Positions 11,801-21,194 of a DNA stretch of 64,000 nucleotides are shown here, one piece after another. The notes beneath the pieces were generated by a model. That model was not told the origin of the DNA. It did not search any database and was given only the letters and a program-made list of their open reading frames with translations. Position 1 is the first letter of the stretch. Each line of letters opens with the position of its first letter. Source of the DNA: Diphasiastrum complanatum (taxonomy: Eukaryota; Streptophyta; Lycopodiopsida; Lycopodiales; Lycopodiaceae); NCBI GenBank assembly GCA_029204225.1, contig CM055101.1:61339340-61403339 (forward strand), given 5' to 3'. The position numbers were made by a program, and so were the translations under genes.

Positions 11801-12824
11801 AGATAGACTTTATAGGTCCATCATAAGATAAGAGAGAAGAGAAAAACTCCCTTTTACTAGTCATGTGTGAACTAGCACCCGAGTCAATCCACCAAGGATC
11901 TTCTCCTTTGAAGCTTGTTGAAGAAAATATGGACATCATGAGAGAGTCCTCATGTGAACTCTCCTCCTCCTCCTCTTTGCTCATGTTGGCTTGGCTTTGA
12001 TCTTGCTTCCTCTTGAAGCATTCCGAGGCATAATGCCCCATCTTTCTACAATAGTAGCACTTCACCTTTGATTTGTCCTTCTTGACTTTGGTGGTTGATG
12101 GAGATGCCTTTGGGGGTCCTTCTTGATCCTCAAGCTTTGTAGACTTCTTGAATGTTGATCCTTTGCCTTTGGACTTGCCTTTGCCTTTGGTGAAGAGAGC
12201 TTGGTCATCTCCACCTTGGATGGAAAGCCTATCCATCCTCTCTTGCATTTGGCTCCTTCTTGATTCCTCTGCCATGAGTGTGCCTTGAAGTTCTTCAAGT
12301 ATGGGTAGCTTACCCATAATTGCATATCCCTGAACCAAATTGTCAAATTCAAAGCTTAGTCCATTCAATATGAGTTGAACAAGCTCTTCATCCTTGATAG
12401 GGTCACCTATAAAGGCTAGCTCTTTGTTCAATTCCTTTACTCTTAGGACAAAAGTATGTGCACTCTCTCCTTTCTTTTGATAGCTTCTATAGATTTGATT
12501 CTTCAAAGCTAACATTCTAGTTTGGTTCTTGGATTCATAGACCTTTTGCAAAGTCTCCCAAGCATCTTGAGCTGAAGTGCAATCTCCTACCTCTCTTAAG
12601 AGTTCATTTGCAACATTCATTTTTATGCAATGTAGTGCAACATTACACCTCTTGATGTATTTGGCTTTTTCTTGAGGATGACTAGGTTCACCCTCCTTAC
12701 CATTTACAATTTCCATCAGATCTTGCATGATCATGATAGATTCCATTCTAACTTTCCACATGGAATAGTTAGTTTTGTTGAGCCTTTCATTAGTATCCAA
12801 AAGATATGCATTTATAGATGTCAT
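8856..12824 (-). CDS. Copia C gag-pol polyprotein, intact frame
   Basis: One uninterrupted frame of 1322 codons encodes the whole Ty1/copia polyprotein. In order: a UBN2-type gag (residues 1 to about 200, with WKVRMESIM); a CCHC knuckle CYYCRKMGHYASEC (about 254); aspartic protease WWIDSGASSHM (about 311); the integrase zinc domain WHKRLGH and CEACALSKAH (442-485); integrase catalytic residues in HSDVH (about 509), RSDNGGEF (about 572) and GVAERRNRT (about 605). Reverse transcriptase follows, with KARLVAKGYAQ (870) and the catalytic YVDD (about 1003). RNase H has SDSDFAGD (about 1166), SSTEAEYKAL (1205) and HARSKHIE (1256). The length and order are those of a complete copia polyprotein and every catalytic motif is present. 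The start ATG at 12824 (MTSINAYLLDTNERLN) sits in the expected place for gag. Expression is doubtful because the 5' LTR is truncated. Confidence 0.96.
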   Translation of the reverse strand: MTSINAYLLDTNERLNKTNYSMWKVRMESIMIMQDLMEIVNGKEGEPSHPQEKAKYIKRCNVALHCIKMNVANELLREVGDCTSAQDAWETLQKVYESKNQTRMLALKNQIYRSYQKKGESAHTFVLRVKELNKELAFIGDPIKDEELVQLILNGLSFEFDNLVQGYAIMGKLPILEELQGTLMAEESRRSQMQERMDRLSIQGGDDQALFTKGKGKSKGKGSTFKKSTKLEDQEGPPKASPSTTKVKKDKSKVKCYYCRKMGHYASECFKRKQDQSQANMSKEEEEESSHEDSLMMSIFSSTSFKGEDPWWIDSGASSHMTSKREFFSSLLSYDGPIKSIYTANDEACKIEGVGSISLCLGSSRKINIEGVLYIPTITKNLLSVGQMVDNGFNVDFASNECFIKKKGKIVAKGTRLGKLYKLDAFVDTNVVMLAEKSKISTFTLWHKRLGHVNSGSMEAMIKEEYALGLPRSIGKEDKVCEACALSKAHKKVFPNSITKSSHPLELIHSDVHIASTKSNGGSSMFLTFIDEYSRYCWVFLLSFKSQVFDTFVKFKLFVEKHHNHSIKILRSDNGGEFISNEFKAFCEEEGIKKETSCPYTPQQNGVAERRNRTLCECSKALRLDACLPKSFWGESLVCANYLMNRVPCKAIEGKTPYEMLYGKKLNLNHLKVFGCICYVHVPLETRTKEDPSSTRGIMLGYASSSKGYKVYLPSLNKFVVSRDVIFDEHHMHMLEEGSSAPTIKKKMAEEQDLGFEEELMEEQAPNPPITPRRSSRAKVEPSRLTYQGKGQQVEGISSTSYALSSFEEPSNVEDALNSKEWYKAMLDEYDALIENETWLLVERPQRNVIGCKWVFKLKLNANGSVNKHKARLVAKGYAQERGIDYEETFAPVAKMVTIRLIIALASHFGWILCQMDVSNAFLNGFLEEDIYMEQPQGFIKHGMENKVCHLQRSIYGLKQASRSWNSRLHCYLISLSFVQSEYDPTLYIKFDDVGIVLLLIYVDDIIISGNSVDGIEKNKIDLSLEFKMVDLGCLHFILGIEVLRGSDFIFISQVNYAQSLLKKFKMEVCKSVDTPMEQDVKVPNEDDERSFMDITLFRQLIGSLMWITITRPDLSFSVCRLSQSMQKPLNIHWKKAKRILRYISGTLDFGILYRGDVINLHAFSDSDFAGDKRDRKSTSAYSTFIGEGVVSWLSKKQETISLSSTEAEYKALTTTTKEVLWIKRLLVELKIMDSEEAPIIYNDNISAQHLASNPIFHARSKHIEICHHFVREMVQAKEIALEHVPSNECVADLLTKPLQKTPFMKFRSSLGVISKAMIEPS

Positions 12825-13620
12825 CTAGTCTCCTAATCAAGGACTTGACACAAATGAAGGTTACTTCTATTGATTTGATTGAAGGTCTACCTTATCCCAC
12901 TTCTTAGGGACCTGAAAAGATCAGTAATAGACTTCCTATAAAGATCTAAGAATGATCTCTAACAAAATCAATTCATAGAATACTAGAAACAATGCACTTG
13001 CTTGATTGAAGTAGACAATACTAGTAGAATTGCCCCTCTTTCTATAAAGAACATTAAAGCTTCCAAATGATCTGATCAAGAGTGAATTTCAGCAACCTAA
13101 TACACTTCCAAAATCACTTGTAAAAGATCTAAATGGAACTTAATGAGGATGCAACACAATCTACTATCCAATCACAAGCAAAAAATGATCAAAATTGATG
13201 AAAAATTGATCTAATTTGGTGCATAAGTCAAGCAATGGTTGGACTGAACCTAAATCACTTTAGGAGGTGCCTACTACACCTTAGAACAGCCTTGAAGAGT
13301 CCCCAAAACTCTGATCTTCCCTCTCCTTGAATGCTAGAAAGCCTCCTCTATGAAATCACCTCCAAAACTCGCTTAGAAATCAATGCTTGGAGCAAGCAAA
13401 ACTTGCTATCTTGGTAATGTGAATTGAATTCAACTTTGCCTCTGGTTTTAGACACCTAAACACCTGCAAATGAAGTCACACAACACCAATCTCCAATGTA
13501 TTTAACTCACTTTGAGTTCTAGAATCAATACTAGATGCTAAGATCCAATCTACACAAGATTTAGATCAAAAATTGTGATCAAATTGAATGAAAACCAAGG
13601 ATTTAGCTCATTTCAGCCTT
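12825..13620 (-). other. Leader of copia C, non-coding
   Basis: About 800 bp lie between the primer binding site and the gag start. They are AT-rich and contain no open frame of note. This is the untranslated leader, where a packaging signal would be expected, but none can be recognised by eye. Confidence 0.6.
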
Positions 13621-13635
13621 TAGGCTCTGATACCA
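13621..13635 (-). other. Primer binding site of copia C
   Basis: On the - strand TGGTATCAGAGCCTA abuts the 5' LTR. It is a perfect match to the standard plant initiator-tRNA-type primer binding site. Confidence 0.92.
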
Positions 13636-13892
13636 TGTAAAAATTACAGCAAATAAGGATCCTAAAACACTTGAAATGATGAGGGAAACAATAGATTATG
13701 ATTTCATAAGATTAGCACAAGTTGAACCATCAAAATCCATCAAAAATCTATGCTTGAACCTCACTAAATGGCCCAAATCCTTGAAGAAGGCTTCACACGT
13801 GTGAAAGTACGGCCTCCCCCACATCATGACCATCTAACTATTTACAAGTCATATGACCAAAACTAGTCAAGCTAGAATTGTGAATTTTTAAC
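13636..13892 (-). repeat. 5' LTR of copia C with a 425-bp internal deletion
   Basis: This LTR is 257 bp against 683 bp for its partner. Its first part matches 8160-8338 and its last part matches 8768-8842 with no mismatch seen. The two are joined at about 13815. The lost segment holds the TATA-like box. The break lies next to CACGTGTGAAA motifs on both sides in the full-length LTR, but there is no clear microhomology exactly at the joint. Confidence 0.92.
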
Positions 13893-13905
13893 ACACTCCC
13901 TGTAC

Positions 13906-13918
13906 GACTCTGATACCA
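13906..13918 (-). other. Primer binding site of copia B
   Basis: TGGTATCAGAGTC on the - strand is a standard primer binding site. It sits between the right end of element C and the 5' LTR of B, showing that C entered the B leader just downstream of this site. Confidence 0.75.
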
Positions 13919-13933
13919 ACTTAGAATTTGCTT

Positions 13934-14158
13934 TGCACAGGAACATAGATCATGCTACACAGTAACACAGACAGAAAACACTCTACACAGCAAGCTCACA
14001 TAGCAACTATATTTCTCAAAATGAAATTACACTTTACATATAGTTGTTCACTCAGGCAACCCATGATTGTCGTGGGCAGGACGCGTGTCTCGTCGACTTG
14101 CCTCGTGGTGAGGCCAAATGATCCTTATCCACTGATAGGACCCACAGTACAATAACAC
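13934..14158 (-). repeat. 5' LTR of copia B, approximate
   Basis: About 225 bp between the B primer binding site and the point where A1 resumes. On the - strand it begins near TGTTATTGTACTGTGGG and ends near TCCTGTGCA. No second copy exists in the window to confirm the limits, so the ends are inferred only from TG and CA and from the neighbours. Confidence 0.45.
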
Positions 14159-14161
14159 AGT

Positions 14162-15664
14162 GATTCTACTTTAATTCTAACTCGATGAAAATGGATTCGC
14201 TCTCAAGATCGAGGTACTTCTTGACATTCATAGATGACTACTGTCGGATGACTATGATCTACTACCTAAAGAAGAAATCTGAAGTATTTGATTCCTTCAA
14301 GAAGTTCATGACATTTGCAGAGAGACACACATCGAAAAAGATACAGATTATCAGATCTGACAATGGAGGTGAGTACAAGAGCAAAGAGTTTTCAAGATTC
14401 TGCCAAGAACAAGGGATCGAGCTCACTCCTGCATACACACCAAAATATAATGGTGTCGTGGAGATAAGAAACAAAACGCTAGTCAAAGAAACTAGATGCA
14501 TGATGGCACAGGCTCAATTGCTAAGTCAATTCTGGGCTGAGGCAATAGCTGCAGCTATACACCTACAGAACAGATCAACAACGATATCACTGGAAGATAA
14601 GACACTGTATGAAATGTGGACAGGTAGAAAGCCTGATCTCTCATATGTACGTGTGTTTGGATGTGCAGCATACAAGCACATTCCAAAAGAAAAGAGAAGC
14701 AAATTTGATGATAAATCAGAACAAACGATCATGGTCGGGTACTCGAACAGAACACAAGTGTACAGGCTCTACAACCCAACCATGAAAAAGGTTGTTTCGA
14801 GCAAAAATGTGAAGTTCGATGAGTCCACATTCCCTCAGTGGACTAAAAGATGAAAGAGGCCATGAGATCTTCACACTGCTGCCTATTCAAGAGGGAGATC
14901 GAGGATAGACATCAAATCATAATGTTGAGCCATAGACTCCAGAGCAGCAAGAAGTATAAGATCAACCCCACGAACAAGAAACATTCGAGCAGTGACGAAA
15001 CGAACCTAGAAGGTCAACAAGACAAAGAAGACCTCCAAACCGTTATGCTAACAATCTTCAGTGGAGTGAAGACATGCAGTTCGAGTACTGCAGCGTCATT
15101 GAAGAGACAACAACATATCAATAAGCTATCCAGAGTCCAGAGGGAGAATTCAAGAAGTAGGCAATGTCAAAGGAGATCGAGTCGATGAGGCAAAACAAGG
15201 TATGGACATTAAAGCCACTGCCAGAAAACAAAAAAATCATCAACTGCAAGTGGGTATACAAGAAGAAGTTGAAATCAGATGGCACCATTGGCCGCTACAA
15301 GGCAAGGCTTGTCGCAAAGGGCTACACACACAGATATGGTGTTGATTATTTTGACACATATTCGTCAATGGTCAAGATGACAAGCATACGACTACTCCTT
15401 GCATACGCCACACAACACAATCTAGAAATTCACCAAATTGATGTGAAAGAAGCGTTTCTCCATGGAGTTCTAGAGGAGAAAATCTTCATGAAGCAGCCTG
15501 AAGGATTTGAAGATCTTGACAATCGACAATATGTCTGTTGGTTGCAGAGATGCATCTATGGTATAAAACATGCATCACGAGCTTGGTATAAGAAGCTCGA
15601 TAGTCTTCTGAACTCTCTAGACTTCAATCCTACACAACCGGACTGTAATGTCTACATAAAAAGA
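14162..15664 (+). pseudogene. Copia A1 integrase and N-terminal RT, resumed part
   Basis: The + strand resumes family A at the integrase core: YFLTFIDDYCR, IRSDNGGEYKS and NGVVEIRNKT, where VVEIRN replaces the usual VAERKN. The integrase C-terminal LSYVRVFGCAAYKHIPKEKR follows in one frame (14185-14853). After a frame-broken linker, RT runs in 15164-15673 with CKWVYKKK, KARLVAKGYTH and QIDVKEAFLHG. It stops at CNVYIK, before the YVDD motif, where the sequence changes to element D. The same integrase block occurs in A2 at 49.8-51.1 kb. Catalytic D and E residues of integrase remain, but RT is incomplete and RNase H is absent. Confidence 0.88.
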
Positions 15665-16326
15665 GTCTTATAGGCTCCTTAATTTGGCTCACAATAACTA
15701 GACCTGACATAAATTTTAGTGTTCATAAGTGGATCCAATGCAAAATCCTACTATTCATCATTGGAAAATGGCCAAGAGAGTGCTTAGATACATATCTTCA
15801 ACTTTTGACTATGGTTTATTGTATAAACGTGAAGATCTTTCTATAGTTGGCTATTCTGACTCAGATTTTGCAAGTGATAGAGCAGATCGAAAATCTACAA
15901 GTGCTTATGTCATATATCTTGGAGGAAACTTGATATCTTGGCTTTCCAAAAAGCAAGAAACTGTATCACTCTCATCTTGTGAAGCTGAGTATAAGGCACT
16001 CACTACTACAACAAAGGAAGTGCTTTGGATCAAAAGGTTGCTAGTGGGGCTAAAGATAATCAAGGAAGATGATCTACCTATGATCGTGTGTGACAACATT
16101 TCAGCCCAAGCCCTTGCCAACAATCCGATATTCCATGCAAGGAGCAAACACATCGAAGTTGCACATCACTTCGTGAGAGAGAAGCTCATTGGAGGGGAAA
16201 TCTACTTGGAGCACATCGACACATCGACACATCATCTTGTATTGCAGATTTGCTTACCAAACCTTTGAGCAAGAGTTCCTTCATCAAGCATAGAACCAAT
16301 CTTGGAGTAATACCAAGATCCATGTT
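15665..16326 (+). pseudogene. Copia D RT end and RNase H
   Basis: From about 15668 the sequence reads GSLIWLTITRPDINF, the end of a copia RT. After a frame change near 15725 a 179-codon frame covers RNase H: SDSDFASDRADRKSTSAY, SLSSCEAEYKAL, CDNISAQALANNP and HARSKHIEVAHHFVRE. It resembles element C more than element A, so the junction at 15664 joins two copia families. The frame breaks again near 16230, after which the tail continues to a polypurine tract and LTR. Confidence 0.85.
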
Positions 16327-16345
16327 CAAGTCAACAAAGATTGTT

Positions 16346-17078
16346 TTTAGGAGGAGTGTTGAAATTGAAAATAATCCATCTTGACTTTAGGCTTGCTACA
16401 AACTTTGTACTATGCAAGTATGTTGTTTTATAAATATAAATGCCAAATTTGGCCTAGATGGAACTCGAGCATTGAATACAACTTGCATATAGATTGTAGA
16501 CTTGAAAATAACAATAATATACTTGTCGTGGCATATCACATGCATTTATTGTAAGTGGTCCATAGTGACATGCAAGGCATGCACAAAGTGAAATGGACAC
16601 ATGCATGATTATTGGTACAATTCTAATTAGAACTAGAACACTTGGTAAAAGTAGGTAGAGATTTATGCACGAGATGTGACAGTCACTTAGACTCTAGTTT
16701 TCACTTTAGATGTCATTGAAAGGTGTATGGATGTGGTTCTACCTCGAACTACCTCAAACTCCATAAATATGTGTAGCCATTCTCATATTTTTTGATGAAG
16801 AACCAAAGCTTTGTAGCTATCTCATGCCACTTTGGATCCACACCATTTCTCTCTCTCTCTTTCTCTCTCTAACTCTTCTTGAGGCTAATGCTCATACACT
16901 AATTTCTTGTACTTTTGCTCATTTATGATTCATTGCTATCATTCTCTGATTCTTAGCATGCTAGATTGTGGTTAAGCCATAAGTTTTGTACTAGATCTTG
17001 CTATTCAATCTAGAATTAGATTATTGTGCTTATCATAAAGCTTAACAAGATCTATCATATTTGTGGATCATCTCCACA
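16346..17078 (+). repeat. Polypurine tract and 3' LTR of copia D
   Basis: The purine run TTAGGAGGAG is followed at 16357 by TGTTGAAATTG, the start of an LTR. The LTR contains a TATA-like CCATAAATATG near 16762 and a CT microsatellite near 16850. Its right end is placed near ...CTCCACA at 17078, just before gypsy tail sequence; no partner LTR confirms this. The palindrome CACACGTGTG spans 17075-17084 at this edge. Confidence 0.65.
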
Positions 17079-17084
17079 CGTGTG

Positions 17085-17250
17085 AATTCTGGAAATTTTG
17101 TCACGAAAGACAACACATGGGAAGATCATTCCTACCTAAAGAGATGGCCTACATTTTGGAGACAGCCAGAGTTCTTATGGAGCACGAGACTTGACGAAAA
17201 AACTACATGGTCTTCATTTTTTAGGGCAAAAATGCCTAAAGTAGGGGGAG
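17085..17250 (+). pseudogene. End of pol of gypsy-like element E, with polypurine tract
   Basis: A frame with FVTKDNTWEDHSYLKRWPTF resembles the chromodomain-like tail (N-T-W-E-D) at the end of plant Ty3/gypsy pol. It ends at the purine tract AGTAGGGGGAG directly before an LTR starting TGTCACGTGATG. It is read as the tail of the element whose LTR, leader and gag open the window. Most of pol is missing between 2855 and 17085, apart from nested elements. Confidence 0.6.
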
Positions 17251-17776
17251 TGTCACGTGATGTATGTAATTGGCCCATGAGCTTAGTAATGAATTACCAA
17301 AATGGCCATGGAGCTAAACTAGACTAGAACTAGTCATTGGAATTGTTAAATAAAGGGCGCAAACAACCATGCCATATCTGTATTGGCGGGAATTATAATA
17401 ATGGTTGTAAGGCCCATATTAAGGTAATAAGGCCCCAAATGTTAATTAGACGCACTAAAGACCCACTATTAATAGAGGAAGTCGTGCTAATTTGGAGGCT
17501 ATTCTACTTTTATGATTTTTGAACTCTTGGTGATCTTGAAGATTCTCTTTGAGAGCTTTCTTGATAGTATTGATGGTTCATGTGCCTACAATCACATGAG
17601 AGCTATGATCTTGCTCTAGTTTCAGGCCTAATCTTGTGAATGATCAATAATCATGAATAATGATACCTTACTTTGCCTATTTTGGTGAAGTTTTGCTACA
17701 TTTAGCTATCTTCTTGAATTTTGACTAGTTTCTTGATTTCTTGTATTTCCATTGTAATTTGATGTTTTAATAAATG
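17251..17776 (+). repeat. 3' LTR of gypsy-like element E, end truncated or diverged
   Basis: It starts with TGTCACGTGATG after a polypurine tract. Bases 17472-17776 repeat 1-300. Beyond 17776 similarity to the window-start copy stops, about 20-30 bases before the expected LTR end. Confidence 0.78.
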
Positions 17777-18070
17777 GATTAGTAAATTTTTAGAATCAGT
17801 TAATTAGCATTGTTGTATTCTAGTATTCTGCTATCAATGAACTCAACTAAAGCCTAGTATTTGCACCCATTGATTTGTGCCCAGCTTCATGCTCTTGTAC
17901 TCCATTTTTTATAATTATCAGAATGCAAGTTTTTGTCTATGTTCTAGTTCTATTGTGCATTCTTGTATTGTTCGATATATCTTGAATGCATTGCTAGTAA
18001 CTATCACACTTCCGATCTATCACCACTAGCTCCACTTCCACTACACCACGCATTTTCACCAAATTCCTAC
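17777..18070. other. Spacer between elements E and F
   Basis: AT-rich sequence with no recognised gene, LTR end or repeat. It may be diverged interior sequence of element F. Confidence 0.4.
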
Positions 18071-18074
18071 ATCA

Positions 18075-19443
18075 CCAAGCTATCAACAACTAGAAAGATA
18101 ATCGACTGCAAATGGATCTTCAAGATAAAATACAAGGCAGATGGCAGCATCGACAAAAGAAAAGCTCGACTCGTGGCAAGGGGGTTTTCAAAAACTCCCA
18201 ATGTCGACTACTTCGAAGCTTTCAACCCAATAGTCAAGCATACTTCCATTCGACTACCACTATCATATGTTGTTGCAGCCAATTTTGAGCTACACCAGAT
18301 GGATGTACAAATGGCATTCCTCAATGGAGTCATCGAAGAGGACATCTGCATGATCCAGCCAAAAGGCTATCTCCTTAATGGTCAAGATGACCAAGTGTGC
18401 AAACTCCATAAACCTTTTTATGGTCTAAAACAATCATCCAGAGCATAGTTCCATCGAATCAACACATTCCTGATTGATCATGGATTTAAACCAAGCTCTG
18501 CAGACTGTAATAAGTATTTCAAAGTTGTCAAACAATTCTATGTCATCATCACACTTTACGTAGATGATACACTGTTGTTTAGCAACAACATTGAGCTGAC
18601 AAAGGACACCAAGATGATGCTATCCCAAGAATTTGAGATGACAAATCTGGGAGAAGCACATGATTGTCTAGGGATTCAGATCCACGGAGACAGAAACAAA
18701 AAAGTTATAAGTAGTGCCCCCAAACTGATGAGAAGAGAGGCGAAATGAAGGGATATCCATATCAATCAATCATAGGATCCTTGATGTATGCTATGATCTC
18801 AACCAGACCTGATCTCGCATATGCCATCAGCTCCTTAAGCCAATACATGGCTAACCCTAGTATGGTCTATTGGAAAGCTCTTTTAACAATAATCATATAT
18901 GTACAAGCTACCATCTACGTATGCATCTGCTATGGAGATATTGATCCATCCGATATCCATATGCTTCATGGATATACAGATGTGAATTGGGTAGGCGATG
19001 TCGACACCAAAAGATCAACTTTTGGATCTTCCAATTCAATAATGGTCCAATATCCTAGAACAGTCGAAAGCATACCTCCATTGCAATGTTTTCTATAGAA
19101 TCAGAATACATTGTAGCCTGTCAAGCTACAAAAGAGACAATTTGGTTGGAAATCTATTGCCTGACATTGGTCTCAAACAAACTGCTCCAACAATCATTCA
19201 GTGCGACAATCATAGTGCTATCGCATTATCGATCAATCCTAGATTTCACTCTAGTAGCAAGCACGTCGAGATTAAGTACCACTACATCAGGAGCAAAATA
19301 CTCAACAAGGAGGTGAGTCTGAAATTTTGCGGAATGTAGTACATGATAGCTGACATCATTACAAAAGGCTTAAGTCAGCAAGCAAACAAGAATTTCTATG
19401 TCAGTTTAAGTCTGAAGATCAAGGTATTCATGGATCCAAATCA
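18075..19443 (+). pseudogene. Copia F reverse transcriptase and RNase H remnant
   Basis: RT begins at DCKWIFKIKYKADGS and continues through KARLVARGF, QMDVQMAFLNG and GLKQSSRA, stopped at 18446. It goes on with LYVDDTLLFSNN (catalytic YVDD kept) and DLGEAH-like sequence, and is stopped again near 18748. RNase H segments follow in shifted frames: GSLMYAMISTRPDLAY, SIESEYIVACQATKE, CDNHSAIALSINPRFHSSSK and ADIITKGL. The integrase and gag parts are missing. A purine tract with six G (19445-19451) follows, then an LTR. The nearest relative in the window is element G (59.6-61.3 kb). Confidence 0.85.
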
Positions 19444-19451
19444 AAGGGGGG

Positions 19452-20220
19452 TGTTGGATTTCTATTCTCTCCATCCCTTATCTCATTGCTAATCTAGATT
19501 CATTCATTTGTTGTATGTAAATACTTGTATAGTCGCATAGTCTACAAAGTCCCGCAACCACAAAAGGATCACAAGGTCCCACAAGATCCCTTCTTGTGTC
19601 CTGTAGTAATGGTTGCGCTAAGTGTTCACTATGTATCGCAAGGCCTCGCCAAAGTGTCACTTGCGGTCTATAGTGGTAATGAGTTCCAAGGCCCCACAAA
19701 AGGGTGACCGCAAAGGTCCCGCAAGAATATCACTTGCGGTTTATAGCGGTAGCGAGTTTCGAGGAAAATGGACCACAAAGGTCCCGCAAGAACGTCACTT
19801 GCGGTCTGTAGCGGCCTTCGTGCCTACGCAAAAGGAGGGGAGCGGCACCAGTCTTCACGCTCTTGTCTCCACGATCTACCTCAGACACCGCTTTCTTGTA
19901 CTTACATCTGCTAATGTAAAATTGTATATAGATGATGATCGTTGTAATTACAAAATATATACATCAGAGACTATCACTCATTCAGTTGATCAATCACATT
20001 CAAGAGCGCAATGACTTGTTCTTTCTCTCTGTTATTACAGAGTATTGTTTTAGAAAGAACACGACTCTATCTGCATTTAGACTTGTACTCTCTGTGACTA
20101 TATAATTTATGTTCCAATAATCAAAGTCATATTGTGCTATGTTGAATGCATTTTTATTTTGTTCTGATTGATTCATTTTATGCAGATAGAGTTATTCGTA
20201 GATTAAAACATTTTTATGAC
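19452..20220 (+). repeat. 3' LTR of copia F (right end uncertain)
   Basis: The LTR starts TGTTGGATTTC right after GGGGGG, as in element G. It holds a GC-richer tandem repeat, then AT-rich sequence. No partner copy or clear CA end fixes the right boundary; a change near 20.2 kb is only a guess. Confidence 0.5.
19549..19815 (+). repeat. Tandem repeat in LTR F, unit 65-73 bp
   Basis: Three clear copies share AAGGTCCCGCAAGAA-type and TCACTTGCGGT-type blocks. The second block recurs at 19657, 19730 and 19795. A fourth, weaker copy precedes them from 19549. The block is richer in G and C than its surroundings and lies inside an LTR. Confidence 0.85.
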
Positions 20221-20542
20221 TGATAATTTGTGTTGATCATAATGCTCTGAGCTCCGCACTGATTCTGCTTCCGTAGTTGCAAACAAATTCTTTGTGTTCG
20301 CCTATGATAACCGTGGTGCACGTGCCGAGGGATCGGTTGAGTCCTTCCATATCGGCTCTCCCGCCATATTTCCCAACAATACATCTTTTTAATGTCAATA
20401 TTCAAGGAAGTAAAGCCACAATCGTTTGAATGTAATGTGCATAGATAATACAACTTTGAACTCTTAGTTCAAGCTTGGAAGATTGCTCACGTCCTTGCCT
20501 ATATTGCATCAAAGTAGGGCTTTGGGGCTGCTGGCTTTTATA
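20221..20542. other. Spacer between F and I
   Basis: About 320 bp with no recognised coding segment. It may contain the end of LTR F. Confidence 0.35.
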
Positions 20543-21177
20543 TGTGAAAAAAATAGATCCAAAACATACTTGATGGATCTCTAAGATCTTGACCAAATTT
20601 GGATGCACATCTAGATTTAGCTACAAGATAGAAATCATCAATTTACACATGCTAGAATTGCATAAATCACTAAGATCTGATCATAAGCACTTAAATACGG
20701 TAAGGTATTGTCCCTGTTCGTACAACAACAGTAGCCTACTATCCTTCACACGTGTGGACAAAATTGAGAATCTACAAACTATCAAGATATCTTGAGAAAT
20801 ACACATGAGATGGACATAGAATCAAAAGAGATGAATTCTCCACGTAAAATGAGAATACAAAGATACTTTTTCCATGCTGGTACTGCTATTTATGGCCTCT
20901 CAAATGTCATTTGGCCAATTTCCCTAAACTTGTCCTAAATGGTAACTTCTTGGTACTTTATCAAAAAGCCTATAAATTCTAGTCTGGAAGCAATGTGTGA
21001 AATCCAGCCAATTGGAATGGGTCCAAATTTGACCTCATACATTTATCTACTTGCCGAAAATAATACAAACACGATTTAGGCCTTTATTCACAAATATATA
21101 TCTATCTCTAATTTGAAATGTCATGTTGGCCTCAAAATTGCCAAAATAGATCAACTAAACTAGTTGAATTTTTCACA
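20543..21177 (-). repeat. 3' LTR of copia element I
   Basis: The block begins TGTGAAAAAAATAG and ends GAATTTTTCACA on the + strand, the same end structure as the J LTR (35127-35776). On the - strand it is preceded by the purine tract GAAGAGGGAG at 21178. It has the palindrome CACACGTGTG at 20747-20756 and a TATA-like CATAAATAG on the - strand near 20885. Confidence 0.75.
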
Positions 21178-21194
21178 CTCCCTCTTCAATTAGT

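Larger units (their letters stand above)
8160..13892 (-). mobile_element. Copia element C, youngest and best preserved in the window
   Basis: This 5.7-kb Ty1/copia element on the - strand has two LTRs (8160-8842 as 3' LTR, 13636-13892 as 5' LTR), a primer binding site, a single open gag-pol frame, and a polypurine tract GAGGAGGAG next to the 3' LTR. The LTRs look identical over about 255 aligned bases. The 5' LTR lacks about 425 internal bases, including the TATA box. The element lies in the leader of copia B. The flanking five bases (CGAAC on the left, CACTC on the right) do not form a target duplication, so the boundaries may have been altered after insertion. Confidence 0.92.
4409..14158 (-). 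mobile_element. Copia element B, degraded, hosting element C
   Basis: A Ty1/copia element on the - strand sits between the two parts of A1. Reading leftward it has a 5' LTR (about 13934-14158), a primer binding site (13906-13918), a leader (split by element C), gag, protease, integrase, part of RT and the very end of RNase H. Its coding part ends at 4427, and a 3' LTR is missing: the sequence passes straight into A1 at 4408. At least two internal deletions and several frame breaks make it non-autonomous. No target duplication could be recognised. Confidence 0.75.
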
